64,000 nt of DNA from Symsagittifera roscoffensis (lineage: Eukaryota > Xenacoelomorpha > Acoela > Convolutidae). The stretch is from the NCBI RefSeq assembly GCF_963678635.1, contig NC_087068.1, positions 124,001-188,000 on the forward strand. The letters run 5' to 3'. Made by a program: the position numbers and the translations under genes. The notes beneath the pieces were generated by a model that was not told the DNA's origin, searched no databases, and saw only the letters and a program-made list of their open reading frames with translations. Positions 49,572 through 59,915 of the stretch are shown here, one piece after another (position 1 is the first letter of the stretch; every line of letters begins with the position of its first letter).

Positions 49572-50052
49572 AGATAGTCCAGATGATGACGATATCTTCC
49601 CCTTCCTCGTAGATGCACCCACTGATAGAGGACAGCATATACTTTGCAAGAATTTACTACTAAATTTATTTGAACCCGGAATCAGCCCATGTAAAGCAGA
49701 GTTCCCAGATGTAAAGATCAAAAGACAAATTATTGATCACTATCTGAAAGATATATGTAATTTGACACAACAATACGGAATCTACACCATAGAATTCAGC
49801 TCACCAAACCCGAATCACCACAAATATGTAATTCAAACAGACGACCTTGATTTAGAATTTTCAAAAGTATTCTCAGAATACATAAAAAGCATACAATATC
49901 ATAACTCACAAAGAGCAAACTCCATATTCACTAATGAAGTTTTTGCCATAATATATAGTTATATCTCAATATTAGAGAACGAAATTCCAATCCCAAGTGT
50001 CTCACCGACAGAGACATCCAAACATATAAAGTACGACATGAAATCACACTAA
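49546..50052 (+). CDS. Gag N-terminal (matrix-like) segment
   Basis: 168 codons, starting MSQTHTPSEDSPDDDD. The middle is helical and mixed (KIKRQIIDHYLKDICNLTQQ). Past about 50,000 a second frame, continuous with the 50,136 ORF, gives sensible protein (LISTFLHIIKENF) while this frame degenerates. A frameshift there probably joins both as Gag. No signal for membrane targeting seen. Confidence 0.45.
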   Translation: MSQTHTPSEDSPDDDDIFPFLVDAPTDRGQHILCKNLLLNLFEPGISPCKAEFPDVKIKRQIIDHYLKDICNLTQQYGIYTIEFSSPNPNHHKYVIQTDDLDLEFSKVFSEYIKSIQYHNSQRANSIFTNEVFAIIYSYISILENEIPIPSVSPTETSKHIKYDMKSH

Positions 50053-50135
50053 TTTCAACTTTTCTACATATAATTAAAGAAAATTTCACCAAAGATGATG
50101 TTTCACAACATACAAAACATGACTTACAAAAAATT

Positions 50136-51713
50136 TTGGCATGGTTTATAATAGATTATTTCACACATAATATAGATTTAATTTCACAAGCAAGAAAAAA
50201 TTTTAGACCTCAAAATTCAAACGATGATACCGCCATCACAGAACAGTCAGACTACGTTTGGGACCCCGAATGGTCTCATTATGCATTTATTAATATCCCA
50301 CAATCAATTGCAAGTCAAGCAATAAGTACAATATCTTATACCAGAGATTATGTAAGAGTAGTACCATTAACAATTGATGCAACACCATTAAACTACAATA
50401 CATTTTTACCCGATACGCGAAATAACAGCTTCAACTCGACCGTCATACACAATGAAAACCTTAATGGAACTAGGAACCTCACTCAACAAGATATTCAAAC
50501 ACCATCACACTTCATAAATGAAGAAATTGTCCAAACAACAACAACTACACAACAAAGTATTTCACCAATACAACCAAATTTAACAACACCAAGAAACACA
50601 AACACTTCACTAGCACAGGTAACCTTACAATCAACCGTTAAACCTTCGGTTGCTCCAAAATATTCACAAATGGATTATCAAACATATAGACCCATGACAA
50701 TACCGTCAAAAACACGCAGAACGTTCACAAGAAACACTTTTGCGGAACACAATTATAATTACGCACATTCATCAAAAACAAACTATCCCCCACGAAATAA
50801 TCATAATAATCAGATAAGATCTCGATATTGGGATAACCCAATGGCAACAACCAACTCAGTAAATTGTCAAACTAATTCACATCCTCCACAGGATCGTAGT
50901 GAAAATTACCCATTCTTTCAACAGAATAAAAATAAAAAGCAAGCATCTCATCAAACGGATTATTTATCCTCTGATGATGATTATTTACAACCAGATATAT
51001 TTGCACCATACACTCAAGAATATCGTGGACAAGGAGTACAAAAACCGTATACATATCATAGAATTTTTTCTCCACACCCAACAGATACACAAAATCAACA
51101 ACCAATGCAAATGCAAAACCCAATAAATACACAATCTTTTCAACCAATTCAGCCACAAAACCAAATGATTACACACTCGTATCAACCAACACAAATGCAA
51201 AATGAAATACCACTTCCATATTACCTTCAACAACACGAAATAACAAAAAATCAACTTTCCAATTTTTCACAAATGCCAAATGCAGCAGAATCATTACAAA
51301 TGACAATGAATCCATACCTTATGGGTGGATCATCAATAACATCAAACAAACCATTAATGGTATTCACAGGAACAGACCCTGAATATTCTGTAGAAGATTA
51401 TTTAAATGCAGTAACAGCAAATTTAATTTTAAATATAGGACCTGAACCAATTAATACGCCACTACATCAAAATTGGATACATCGACGCACAGCGTTGATA
51501 CAGACAACCCTAGACGGCGCAGCCCAAAAATGGTTTTCAGTATTGCCTATAGAAATAAAATCAAATTGGAAAAGATTTACACAAGAATTTTCAAAAATGT
51601 TTGACTCCGAAAGAAACAAACAACAACAAAGTGTTTTATGTAATGAAACTCGCAGATTACCAAATGAAACAATCAAACAATTAGCAGTACGTATCGAAAA
51701 GCATACTCACTAA
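50136..51713 (+). CDS. gag: Gag, central and capsid segment
   Basis: 525 codons. Residues about 60-400 are a low-complexity Gln/Asn/Pro/Thr-rich linker. The C-terminal 110 residues are a capsid-type domain: VFTGTDPEYSVEDYLNAV, AAQKWFSVLP and WKRFTQEFSKMFDSE fit the Ty3/Gypsy Gag pattern. It ends prematurely at 51,713; coding resumes in other frames through 51,886, so at least two shifts interrupt the capsid C-terminus. It builds the element's particle. Confidence 0.7.
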   Translation: MAWFIIDYFTHNIDLISQARKNFRPQNSNDDTAITEQSDYVWDPEWSHYAFINIPQSIASQAISTISYTRDYVRVVPLTIDATPLNYNTFLPDTRNNSFNSTVIHNENLNGTRNLTQQDIQTPSHFINEEIVQTTTTTQQSISPIQPNLTTPRNTNTSLAQVTLQSTVKPSVAPKYSQMDYQTYRPMTIPSKTRRTFTRNTFAEHNYNYAHSSKTNYPPRNNHNNQIRSRYWDNPMATTNSVNCQTNSHPPQDRSENYPFFQQNKNKKQASHQTDYLSSDDDYLQPDIFAPYTQEYRGQGVQKPYTYHRIFSPHPTDTQNQQPMQMQNPINTQSFQPIQPQNQMITHSYQPTQMQNEIPLPYYLQQHEITKNQLSNFSQMPNAAESLQMTMNPYLMGGSSITSNKPLMVFTGTDPEYSVEDYLNAVTANLILNIGPEPINTPLHQNWIHRRTALIQTTLDGAAQKWFSVLPIEIKSNWKRFTQEFSKMFDSERNKQQQSVLCNETRRLPNETIKQLAVRIEKHTH

Positions 51714-51885
51714 ATACACACGACTACAAAAACACAAAAATGACAGAAATCTTAATGATGACCTTAACACCTCAATTAAGGAAAATAGCAATAAAAAAGA
51801 GAGCATCCCATCCCTCCTCAATTCGAGAGCCCGATTTAGATTTTTTCGAAAACTAGTAGACAAGCTAGAACAAGCGGAAATCACA

Positions 51886-53799
51886 ATGAAACTTGAAGAA
51901 ACAGAAAATCTGAAACTACAATATGTTAACCGTATTGAAACAAATACCACAAATATCAACAATATACAGGAATCAGATACAGACCTCGTTGAAAAAATCA
52001 CTGAAATACTCAATATTTATGAAAAACACCCAAACTTTAAAGGCAAACCATCTTTCAAAAAATGGTGCAATTATTGCCGACGATACGGACATAGCATTTC
52101 TGAATGTAGACAAAAACAACAAGATAATCAAAACAAACCTCAAAAATATAAAGAACCGAATAAACCATTCTTTCAATACATGAAAAAAGATCAAAATCTA
52201 CCGAACAAAAATGTATATAGCAACAACAGTTCAGGAAAACCACTTCCGAACAATACCAATTACACGAGAACTCAATCACCATATAACTCAAGTTATAGAG
52301 GAAGATCACCAGAACGAAGAAATACACAAAATTCGTCACAAAATCTTTACAATAGACCAAATAGTCGAAATAACTACTCCAGATCAAATTCAAATTCAAC
52401 ACAATTTGTTTCTAGATCTAATTCCCAATCAAGAAATAATTTTTATCCAAACAATCAATCACGAAACTCATCATACAATAGAAATAGAAACTACTCCAAT
52501 AATCGAAATAGAAGTTATTCAAACAACCGAAACCAGAATTACCCGAACAATCGATCAAGGAATAACTCATATAATAGATCAAACTATAACAGACCAAACA
52601 ATAATTATCAAAACAGATCACAAAATAATTCACAAAATCGACATTCAAGTTATAATAACCGTTATAGAAATTATTCCCAATCACCACACAGGAATAATAA
52701 CCATTATAATAATTCTAACAATCGCCACAGAAGTAGTACACCTAAACATCAAAGAAATATTAATCAAGTACAATCAAACCCAGAAACAACATCAGACCCC
52801 CCAGGTATTGATGACACAGGAAATAACGAACTACAACTAAATCAAATAAACTGTGAATCATCAGATTCAGAAAGTGATACAGGAAACACTATTTCCATCA
52901 ATATGATAGCAGTCGAAAATGACTACGAACCTATTATATATGAACAACCTTTTTCATCACATATATATGAAAATCAATTAGAACTCCTTCACAATTATTA
53001 TATTGAACCCATCCATTCTACACAAACGGCACAAGAAACTAACGAAATCAACACTACAAGTCAATCCAATGAAAATGACAAAACAAAATGCTTGAACACA
53101 AATCACATATATCAAAATATACAAAAAGAACAACCCAAAGAAAAAATTTGGACAATACCATTTCTTTTAGAAAGTCCAAGAAACAAAGAATTTCAACCAC
53201 CAGATCTTGAAATTGATTTTTTAATTGATTCAGGAGCAGAATCAAACATAATAAACATTCCCACATGGAATGAGATAAAATCATTACACCCAAAACTAAC
53301 GCCTCTTGAAACCTCCAGTAAACTAGCAACAGCACAAGGATCAACATTAGTAAACTATGGAAAAATTCAATTATTTCTTCTCCCCACAAGAACAATAGAG
53401 CAAAATAAAATTTTAAATAAACCATTTAAACAAATATTTCATATCACTGATATTAAACACAATATCATTGGAATACCATTTATCTCTAAATATATACCAA
53501 CAACAAACATTTTGAATAGTAAAATACTAATCAAAGATAAATACACAAAAACAAAAGACACATCCCTAACATTTTTTCAAAGATTAAATAAACAACCACC
53601 ATTCTTTTCAAAATTTTATCCGATATATAATCAACAAAGAAAACACCTGAAACCACTATCAAGAAACATATATAATTTTTCAATAAAACAAGTTCATCAA
53701 TATGATAAAAAACAAAACAGACAACAACTCTATATGTCAGATTTTGAATTCAAACCTATCCATAAGTTTTTCAAAATCACAATCTCATCCATAAAATAA
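51886..53799 (+). CDS. Gag nucleocapsid plus aspartic protease
   Basis: 637 codons. Residues about 60-73 form a CCHC zinc knuckle (WCNYCRRYGHSISECR). Residues about 115-295 are an Asn/Arg/Ser/Tyr-rich disordered region likely to bind RNA. The protease begins near residue 445 with FLIDSGAESNIINI (active-site Asp-Ser-Gly), and HNIIGIPFISKY follows. It ends in TAA (53,797-53,799), with the same frame open again directly after it, so the stop interrupts the protease-RT connection. It matures the Gag and Pol polyproteins. Confidence 0.75.
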   Translation: MKLEETENLKLQYVNRIETNTTNINNIQESDTDLVEKITEILNIYEKHPNFKGKPSFKKWCNYCRRYGHSISECRQKQQDNQNKPQKYKEPNKPFFQYMKKDQNLPNKNVYSNNSSGKPLPNNTNYTRTQSPYNSSYRGRSPERRNTQNSSQNLYNRPNSRNNYSRSNSNSTQFVSRSNSQSRNNFYPNNQSRNSSYNRNRNYSNNRNRSYSNNRNQNYPNNRSRNNSYNRSNYNRPNNNYQNRSQNNSQNRHSSYNNRYRNYSQSPHRNNNHYNNSNNRHRSSTPKHQRNINQVQSNPETTSDPPGIDDTGNNELQLNQINCESSDSESDTGNTISINMIAVENDYEPIIYEQPFSSHIYENQLELLHNYYIEPIHSTQTAQETNEINTTSQSNENDKTKCLNTNHIYQNIQKEQPKEKIWTIPFLLESPRNKEFQPPDLEIDFLIDSGAESNIINIPTWNEIKSLHPKLTPLETSSKLATAQGSTLVNYGKIQLFLLPTRTIEQNKILNKPFKQIFHITDIKHNIIGIPFISKYIPTTNILNSKILIKDKYTKTKDTSLTFFQRLNKQPPFFSKFYPIYNQQRKHLKPLSRNIYNFSIKQVHQYDKKQNRQQLYMSDFEFKPIHKFFKITISSIK

Positions 53800-54282
53800 T
53801 TGAAAAACTCGAATTCAGATATTATTTCTCTACATGTATACAACAATACACCCTATCAAGTAACATTACCTTTAGGACTTTTAGGCTATTGTGAAACCAA
53901 CGCTACGATATCACCAATACACGAAAAAGCATACCGCGTAAATAATATACTCCAATTATTAGATATTTGTCAATCCACAATTCTTAATGAAGAATTATCC
54001 ATAAATAATATAATAAGTAATGAAAAAAGAAATACAGATTATTTCACAAAAACTCCATATTTCAAACCTACATTCAACATAAGTAACTACACAGAGACTC
54101 AACAGAAGTTTTTAACAATGTTTAACTTTCAACATTCACAAATAACACAAGACGAATTTGATAAATTAGCCAAACAGCTAATAAAATATTCATCAGTCTA
54201 TGCAACATCTAAATTTGATGTTGGCAAAATCAGTTCATCACTACATCTCCCATTAAAACCTGACGCAGTTTTCAAAAAATAA
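53800..54282 (+). CDS. Protease-RT linker segment
   Basis: Continues the frame of the previous ORF after its TAA and ends in an A run near 54,277, where the reading frame must change to reach the reverse transcriptase. It contains a helical stretch (QQKFLTMFNFQHSQITQDEF) and ends KPDAVFKK, the usual approach to the first RT motif. It has no enzyme motif of its own. Confidence 0.55.
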   Translation: MKNSNSDIISLHVYNNTPYQVTLPLGLLGYCETNATISPIHEKAYRVNNILQLLDICQSTILNEELSINNIISNEKRNTDYFTKTPYFKPTFNISNYTETQQKFLTMFNFQHSQITQDEFDKLAKQLIKYSSVYATSKFDVGKISSSLHLPLKPDAVFKK

Positions 54283-57172
54283 AAGAGCAAGTAAAGTACC
54301 AATTCATTTACACGATAAAGTGAACAGATTACTCGATATTTTAGAACAATACAATATAATCTCACCGGTAAACAAAGAAGAACAACCAAAAGGTAACACA
54401 TTTATCAACCCTGTTATCATCCTAGCAAAAGGAGAATCATTAAAAATAGTACTAGACGCTAGATATCTTAATTCACTACTAGACGAATCAAAATGCAATT
54501 GGCCTATTGAACCAATACAAGTTATTTTAACAAAAATAAACGGAAAATACTTTACAACCGCAGATATGAATAGTGCATATAATCAAATGCCACTAGATGA
54601 ACAATCGCGACGCTTAACACAATTTGTTATTGGAAATCAGCAATATGAATTCAACCGCCTATTCTATGGAATATCCATAGGACCAGCAGCATTTTCAGCT
54701 TTTATGAGCAAAATTTTTCGACCACTAATACTTAAGAAAAACGCAATCACCTACTTAGACGATGTTTTTATGCAATCACAGACAAAAGAAGAAATGTTTA
54801 ATGTTTTAGAACACTATCACAAAATACTTCAGAACGGAAATCTGAAGGCCGCTCCCGACAAGTCACACTTCTTTTTAACACGAGTTAAATTCTTAGGACA
54901 TAATATAGAAAGAAAAACAATCACTCCATTAAAATCACGCATTGATGCTATACAAAAGCTCCAACCACCAACAAACAAAAAGAAAATCCAAGAATTCCTT
55001 GGAATGTTAAATTTTTTAAGCAAATATGTCTATAAAATGCAATTATACCTAAGACCTTTCTATAATATACTTAGACAACAAAATAATTTCGAATGGAACA
55101 CAGAACATCAAGCACGATTTAAAGAAATTAAAAAACTCTTAATTGAACAAATTTCGAATACAATTCCATATCCAAATCAACCATTCTATGCAATGTGCGA
55201 TGCTTCGAACTTTGGCATCGGCGCAGCATTATTACAATCACACAATGGTACAAACAAAATGAACCTTATATCAGCAAATTCTCGATTATTCACTCAAGCA
55301 GAGCTACGACTCTCAACTCTAATGAGAGAATGTACAGCCATAATATATACACTAACAGAATATGAATTTCTAATACTTGGATCAAAACATCCAACAGTTT
55401 TATTCACAGATCACAAACCAATCATTTTTCTCTTTACACAAAAAACTAATCCAAATCACCGAGTTTATAGATTTCAATTAATTCTAATGAAATTCCCAAA
55501 CTTACATATAGTTTGGACAGCAGGAAAGAATCTTGCATTACCAGACACTTTAAGTCGAAATAAACCACCTGAATTACTTACACGTAAAACTACAGTTGAA
55601 ATACCCAAAAATATAAAATTTTACCTTGCAGAAAACGAAACATCACCCCGACTAGAATGCAAATATGCAGTAAAAACTGACGTCGAACAATCACAGATAA
55701 ATAACCTACAACACTTCCCACTTTATTTAGATTGCCAAAATAATCACTACGAAGTTGATCTACTTGGAACATCAACTTTTAAACCAATTCCATACTCACA
55801 ATGGATAAAAAATAACACCCAACAAAAAAGAGTAAAACAACACTCGCATAAAAAAGACCTTTTTCCATTGATTGAAAAAGAAAATCTAACTGATAAAATA
55901 AATTCATCAGGACCACAAACAAACGATTCAAAATACACAATAAATCAAGTTTTTGACCTCCATGACCCACTTGATACAATTCCTTTATCTAAATTAGAAA
56001 TTGAAAACATTTTTCTCCCTCCCACAGAAAAAATTACAATTACAACCTTGAAACAATATCAAAATCTTGACCCAGTAATTAGACAACTAAAATCATGGCA
56101 CAAGTATAAAACTAAACCCGTAAAAGCAGATACCACGATTTTAGGAAATAAAACACCTCTCCGATATTTTCGAAAATTCAACAAAACAACAATTAATGAA
56201 AACACAGACCTTCTAGAATACCAATTAAATGAATCAACAGTTCCCTGTCTCCCTTTAAGTATGATTCTCATAGCTTTTAACATCTCGCATACACAAAACA
56301 TTAAAGTACACTCTGGATCAGAGAAAACATATTCAAATTTCATACAGAATTTTTATTTCCCAAATGCACCAATTTGGATAAAAGTACTATGCAATGATTG
56401 TATAGTATGTCAGCTAAATAAACCTTATCCAAATCAAAAACAAATAGCACAAAAACAAGATTTTAAAGGACAAAGTTTGTACTTTAACCACCGTATCTCA
56501 TTTGATACAAAAGGACCAATTTCACCCTCATCCGAAGGAAACTCCTACATTATGGTAATTGTTGACGCATTTACACATTATGTAGCACTTAACCCAGTAC
56601 CACATTGTAACGCTTATTACGCTTACACAACACTCTATGAACACTGGATAGCTAAATTCGGACTACCAGAAATTTTAGTTACAGACAACGGTACAGAATT
56701 CATAAATAACGAAATCATCACATTATGTCATTTATATAACATCAAACACAAACCACGTACATCTCATGCACCTTGGACAAACGGCTTAGTCGAAGGTATG
56801 AACCGTTCACTACAAGAATATCTTAGATGTATCATCAATGGAAATGATACAAAATACACTGAATGGTCAGCAGATGTAAAAGTATTTCCCTTAGCATATA
56901 ATTCACAAATCACGACAACTCTAGGAATGTCACCATATGAAATGGTTTTTAATCAAAAGCCACGCAAACCAATTATGTTTACAGCAAACTCTCATAAAAA
57001 TGCACAAAGTTATTGTCAACCGAATAAAGAATCAATTTGTTACAACTTACCTTTACATACACACGATGAAGATCATTTTCATCACCCACAAATTCTTAAA
57101 TTAGCCTCCGGTACACACACCGAATGGATTTTAAACAGAGATAAAAAACACAATGAAATTTACCAAAAGTAA
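54257..57172 (+). CDS. pol: Pol: reverse transcriptase, RNase H, integrase
   Basis: The frame is open from 54,257; the first codon counted as a start (GTG) is at 54,320, but the protein very likely continues from the protease ORF by a frame change. RT: FTTADMNSAYNQMPL (first Asp) and YLDDVFMQS (catalytic Asp pair near residue 145). RNase H: YAMCDASNFGIGAAL, RECTAI and FTDHKPIIF. Integrase: HSGSEKT with CNDCIVC (zinc-binding His and Cys), then SFDTKGP, VTDNGTEF and GLVEGMNRSL (catalytic D, D, E). RT-RNase H-integrase order identifies Ty3/Gypsy (Metaviridae-like). A long linker (about residues 430-600) separates RNase H from integrase. The ORF is intact over 950 codons. Confidence 0.92.
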   Translation, partial: NLTQFSKNKRASKVPIHLHDKVNRLLDILEQYNIISPVNKEEQPKGNTFINPVIILAKGESLKIVLDARYLNSLLDESKCNWPIEPIQVILTKINGKYFTTADMNSAYNQMPLDEQSRRLTQFVIGNQQYEFNRLFYGISIGPAAFSAFMSKIFRPLILKKNAITYLDDVFMQSQTKEEMFNVLEHYHKILQNGNLKAAPDKSHFFLTRVKFLGHNIERKTITPLKSRIDAIQKLQPPTNKKKIQEFLGMLNFLSKYVYKMQLYLRPFYNILRQQNNFEWNTEHQARFKEIKKLLIEQISNTIPYPNQPFYAMCDASNFGIGAALLQSHNGTNKMNLISANSRLFTQAELRLSTLMRECTAIIYTLTEYEFLILGSKHPTVLFTDHKPIIFLFTQKTNPNHRVYRFQLILMKFPNLHIVWTAGKNLALPDTLSRNKPPELLTRKTTVEIPKNIKFYLAENETSPRLECKYAVKTDVEQSQINNLQHFPLYLDCQNNHYEVDLLGTSTFKPIPYSQWIKNNTQQKRVKQHSHKKDLFPLIEKENLTDKINSSGPQTNDSKYTINQVFDLHDPLDTIPLSKLEIENIFLPPTEKITITTLKQYQNLDPVIRQLKSWHKYKTKPVKADTTILGNKTPLRYFRKFNKTTINENTDLLEYQLNESTVPCLPLSMILIAFNISHTQNIKVHSGSEKTYSNFIQNFYFPNAPIWIKVLCNDCIVCQLNKPYPNQKQIAQKQDFKGQSLYFNHRISFDTKGPISPSSEGNSYIMVIVDAFTHYVALNPVPHCNAYYAYTTLYEHWIAKFGLPEILVTDNGTEFINNEIITLCHLYNIKHKPRTSHAPWTNGLVEGMNRSLQEYLRCIINGNDTKYTEWSADVKVFPLAYNSQITTTLGMSPYEMVFNQKPRKPIMFTANSHKNAQSYCQPNKESICYNLPLHTHDEDHFHHPQILKLASGTHTEWILNRDKKHNEIYQK

Positions 57173-57180
57173 CAAAAAAG

Positions 57181-57786
57181 TTGTTACAAAGACAAAACAT
57201 TAATGAACAAATAAATTCACGCTTTACACCAGCCTCAGATTTAAAAATTGGAACATTTGTTTTAATACCCAATTTTAACACTGAAAAAGGAATCTCTAAA
57301 AAATTACAACCCCTTCGAAAAGGACCATACCAAATAATTGCCAAACCCACTGATGTCACATATAAAATTACCGACTCAAACAAAAAAGAAATTGTTCAAC
57401 ACCGAAACAACCTATTACCTTATTATCCAAAAGAATACGCACTACCCGAACTAACTCAATTATATTCTTTCACAGGTTTAAAAGTTATTCAAAATACCCC
57501 ACCACATACGGAGAATAAAACAAAAGAACAACATGACATTCATCTCGAAAACCAAAATAAAAAATCAACTATAACAAAAAACAACACAAAAAAGCTAGAT
57601 CAAAATATACCTCAAAAAGAAAGAAAAAATAGAAAATTGACAGAAAAAATAATACCCCAAGAACTAATCGACAAATCAGAACATAGAGAGTCATCACGAC
57701 TTAGAAATCAACCACGTAAAAACTATAAAACATTCATTCCACAGTCTAAAATATTAAAGAAAGTCGAATTTCAAAAACAGCTTTAA
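57181..57786 (+). CDS. Integrase C-terminal segment
   Basis: Downstream of a shift at an A6 run (near 57,175), this ORF has LKIGTFVLIPNF and LQPLRKGPYQII, matching the GPY/F module found at the end of many Ty3/Gypsy integrases. A Lys-rich tail of about 100 residues follows. It probably belongs to the Pol protein and helps bind target DNA or chromatin. Confidence 0.7.
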   Translation: MLQRQNINEQINSRFTPASDLKIGTFVLIPNFNTEKGISKKLQPLRKGPYQIIAKPTDVTYKITDSNKKEIVQHRNNLLPYYPKEYALPELTQLYSFTGLKVIQNTPPHTENKTKEQHDIHLENQNKKSTITKNNTKKLDQNIPQKERKNRKLTEKIIPQELIDKSEHRESSRLRNQPRKNYKTFIPQSKILKKVEFQKQL

Positions 57787-58585
57787 TTTTATATTTCATA
57801 ATCTTTGCACCTCTGAAATATTTTGAACTTTCATTTTTCAAAATGGCATGCTGACAAACAAGCAACGATTTTAGTTCAAAATTAGCCAATAGGATTCATC
57901 CAATCCGTCACCTTCCAACTAGACGAACGATATTAAACTCCAGGCATATCTATAACTATAACTTTGCGACCTCCAGGTCACAAATAAGCGAACCACTCCA
58001 ACTTGACTAAAATAAATACCACCATAATATCATAACCCTCCCTTATCTAATAACCCAAAGATCAACAATATTTCCCCAACTCCGATCTCAAATACCCCCC
58101 AAACAAATATGTTAAATTAGCCTAAAGTAAAAGAACGACCAATTTAATTAGCCTAAAGTATAAAAATCTCAAAAATACCCCAGATCACTTGACAAATAAA
58201 AATAAAGACAAATAAGACCTCCCGATCACCAAAAAAATCGCCCCCAACAATTTTTCACAAAACTCAACCCACTTGTCAAAAAACCAATAAATAATCCGAC
58301 CACACTTGAAATTTGCCTCAAACAACAAAAAATATTCGATCGAGAAGCCATTTCTTAAATGCTCTTCTCTCGACCAGTCAACTTAATACTCAACATTTTC
58401 ATAAATTTTTTAACGATATTTAAACTTTTAATCATATTTCTTTTTGATACCTTTGAATCTTTTGTAATAATCTTAATCATTTTTTGCAATATTTTTTAAA
58501 TTTTCTATTCCATATTTGAACTATACCTCCAGCTTTCAAAAGCTATTGACTATATCCACAGGTACGATTCACAAAACTTATTTAA
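57787..58585 (+). other. Pol-env intergenic interval
   Basis: No coding frame seen. A 15-nt direct repeat, AATTAGCCTAAAGTA, occurs at 58,115-58,129 and 58,146-58,160. The stretch ends with a possible splice acceptor (CTATATCCACAG near 58,560), fitting a spliced envelope mRNA; this is inference. Confidence 0.4.
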
Positions 58586-58774
58586 ATGATACGAACCATT
58601 TTTAGTAGAACAGATATTTTCTTACTGTTTGTAATTTTTATAACATTTCTATCATCCCTCATCTTGACAATATGCAAATGTATAAAGAAAGCAATCATCA
58701 CATTCGCCCTAGCAACAATCCTCCTAATTCTTTTTCTAGAAGAATACTATAATAAACATAAATTGTTCCACTAA
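58586..58774 (+). CDS. Small membrane protein ORF
   Basis: 62 aa with two hydrophobic stretches (DIFLLFVIFITFLSSLILTI and AIITFALATILLILFL) separated by KCIKK. It overlaps the next, ATG-less open frame by 35 nt. It may be a leader, signal-anchor or accessory of the envelope region. No family recognised. Confidence 0.45.
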   Translation: MIRTIFSRTDIFLLFVIFITFLSSLILTICKCIKKAIITFALATILLILFLEEYYNKHKLFH

Positions 58775-59915
58775 AAGAATAAATAAAAAGCCATCAAAAA
58801 TTGCTAACCAACAATCACTCAGTCAGTCTTCACCGACATCATCCCAAGATAACCCAACACCATCTTCAAATACCCAAAACCCCCAAACATCCACACGAAT
58901 TTCTTTTCAAGATAACCCATATACCTTTGAAGAACGACACGCTCGCTTATCTGAACCGCTAGAACCAGTTCAACGACAAGCACCTTTAAGCGAACCAACA
59001 TATAACTTATACCCAACACTACCACAAGAATTAAGTAGAATACGAAATCCTAGTCAAAACCAAAATACAGTCGAAATAAATAGACAAATTATACATCCTC
59101 GACGAAACAGAAATTTTCAAACTCCCCGAGTTCATTTTGATATACCTCAATCCCCATCACAAAGTACTCCAGAAAACCCCATCGGTATATTACCGGAAAC
59201 CCCTACGCTTCCTTCACAACGTAGCACCTCAAGCCTACCCTCAGATTACTTAGGTTCAACACCAACATCTGAACAAATACGTGAAAATCCCTTTAACCCT
59301 ACAAACCAAACATCACGACTACCATATTGGACAACACATTCATTCACACAAGATGAACCAAATTTAATCAATGATCCAATAGATATTTCTACGGACACGA
59401 CAACATCCTCATCACTACCAGAAACATTATCACTACCATCAACACCATCAATCAGTCAGATTTCACCACCGCCTTTTAACTTAAATTTCCCAAATAACCT
59501 CGACGCTAGATATCGAGAACAATCATCAACAAATATTCCTTTAATACTAGACTGGAATACATTCACAGCACCTCCACCATTATTTGGACAACACCCTGAA
59601 AGTAACCGACTCCACAACTGGGCACTAAATAGACTACAATATAGACAAGACATTCACGAAGACATTCGTGATCATAACATCCAAATACTCCAACAAAATA
59701 GTCTACAATTAAAATTCGAAATCACGGTTAAATTAAACAACATTACTCAACATCCCTATCCAATAAACCCACCAAATATAACAGCTCAATCCCCACCACC
59801 ACCGTTTATAACAACTGAAGTAATATACAAATACGACAGATATACCAAAAAGACAATTGGTTACATCAAATTTTGTAACCCATACTCAGGATTGTCATAC
59901 ACATGTATATTCTAA
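58740..59915 (+). CDS. ATG-less 391-codon open frame before the envelope gene
   Basis: The frame beginning at 58,740 is open to TAA at 59,913-59,915 without a single ATG. It reads as a Pro/Ser/Thr/Gln-rich protein with Ala-poor, Asn-rich stretches (RNRNFQTPRVHFDI; PLILDWNTFTAPPPLF) and ends SGLSYTCIF. It shares the A/C codon bias of gag and pol. The envelope ATG (59,903) lies inside its end. It could be expressed by splicing, by frameshift from the 62-aa ORF, or from a non-ATG start. Function unknown. Confidence 0.5.
   Translation, partial: KNTIININCSTKRINKKPSKIANQQSLSQSSPTSSQDNPTPSSNTQNPQTSTRISFQDNPYTFEERHARLSEPLEPVQRQAPLSEPTYNLYPTLPQELSRIRNPSQNQNTVEINRQIIHPRRNRNFQTPRVHFDIPQSPSQSTPENPIGILPETPTLPSQRSTSSLPSDYLGSTPTSEQIRENPFNPTNQTSRLPYWTTHSFTQDEPNLINDPIDISTDTTTSSSLPETLSLPSTPSISQISPPPFNLNFPNNLDARYREQSSTNIPLILDWNTFTAPPPLFGQHPESNRLHNWALNRLQYRQDIHEDIRDHNIQILQQNSLQLKFEITVKLNNITQHPYPINPPNITAQSPPPPFITTEVIYKYDRYTKKTIGYIKFCNPYSGLSYTCIF

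Noticed and set aside
52211..52840. 209-codon Ile/Thr-rich ORF overlapping the nucleocapsid
   Set aside because: Frame shadow of an Asn/Arg-rich repetitive coding tract; the zinc knuckle and protease are in the other frame.
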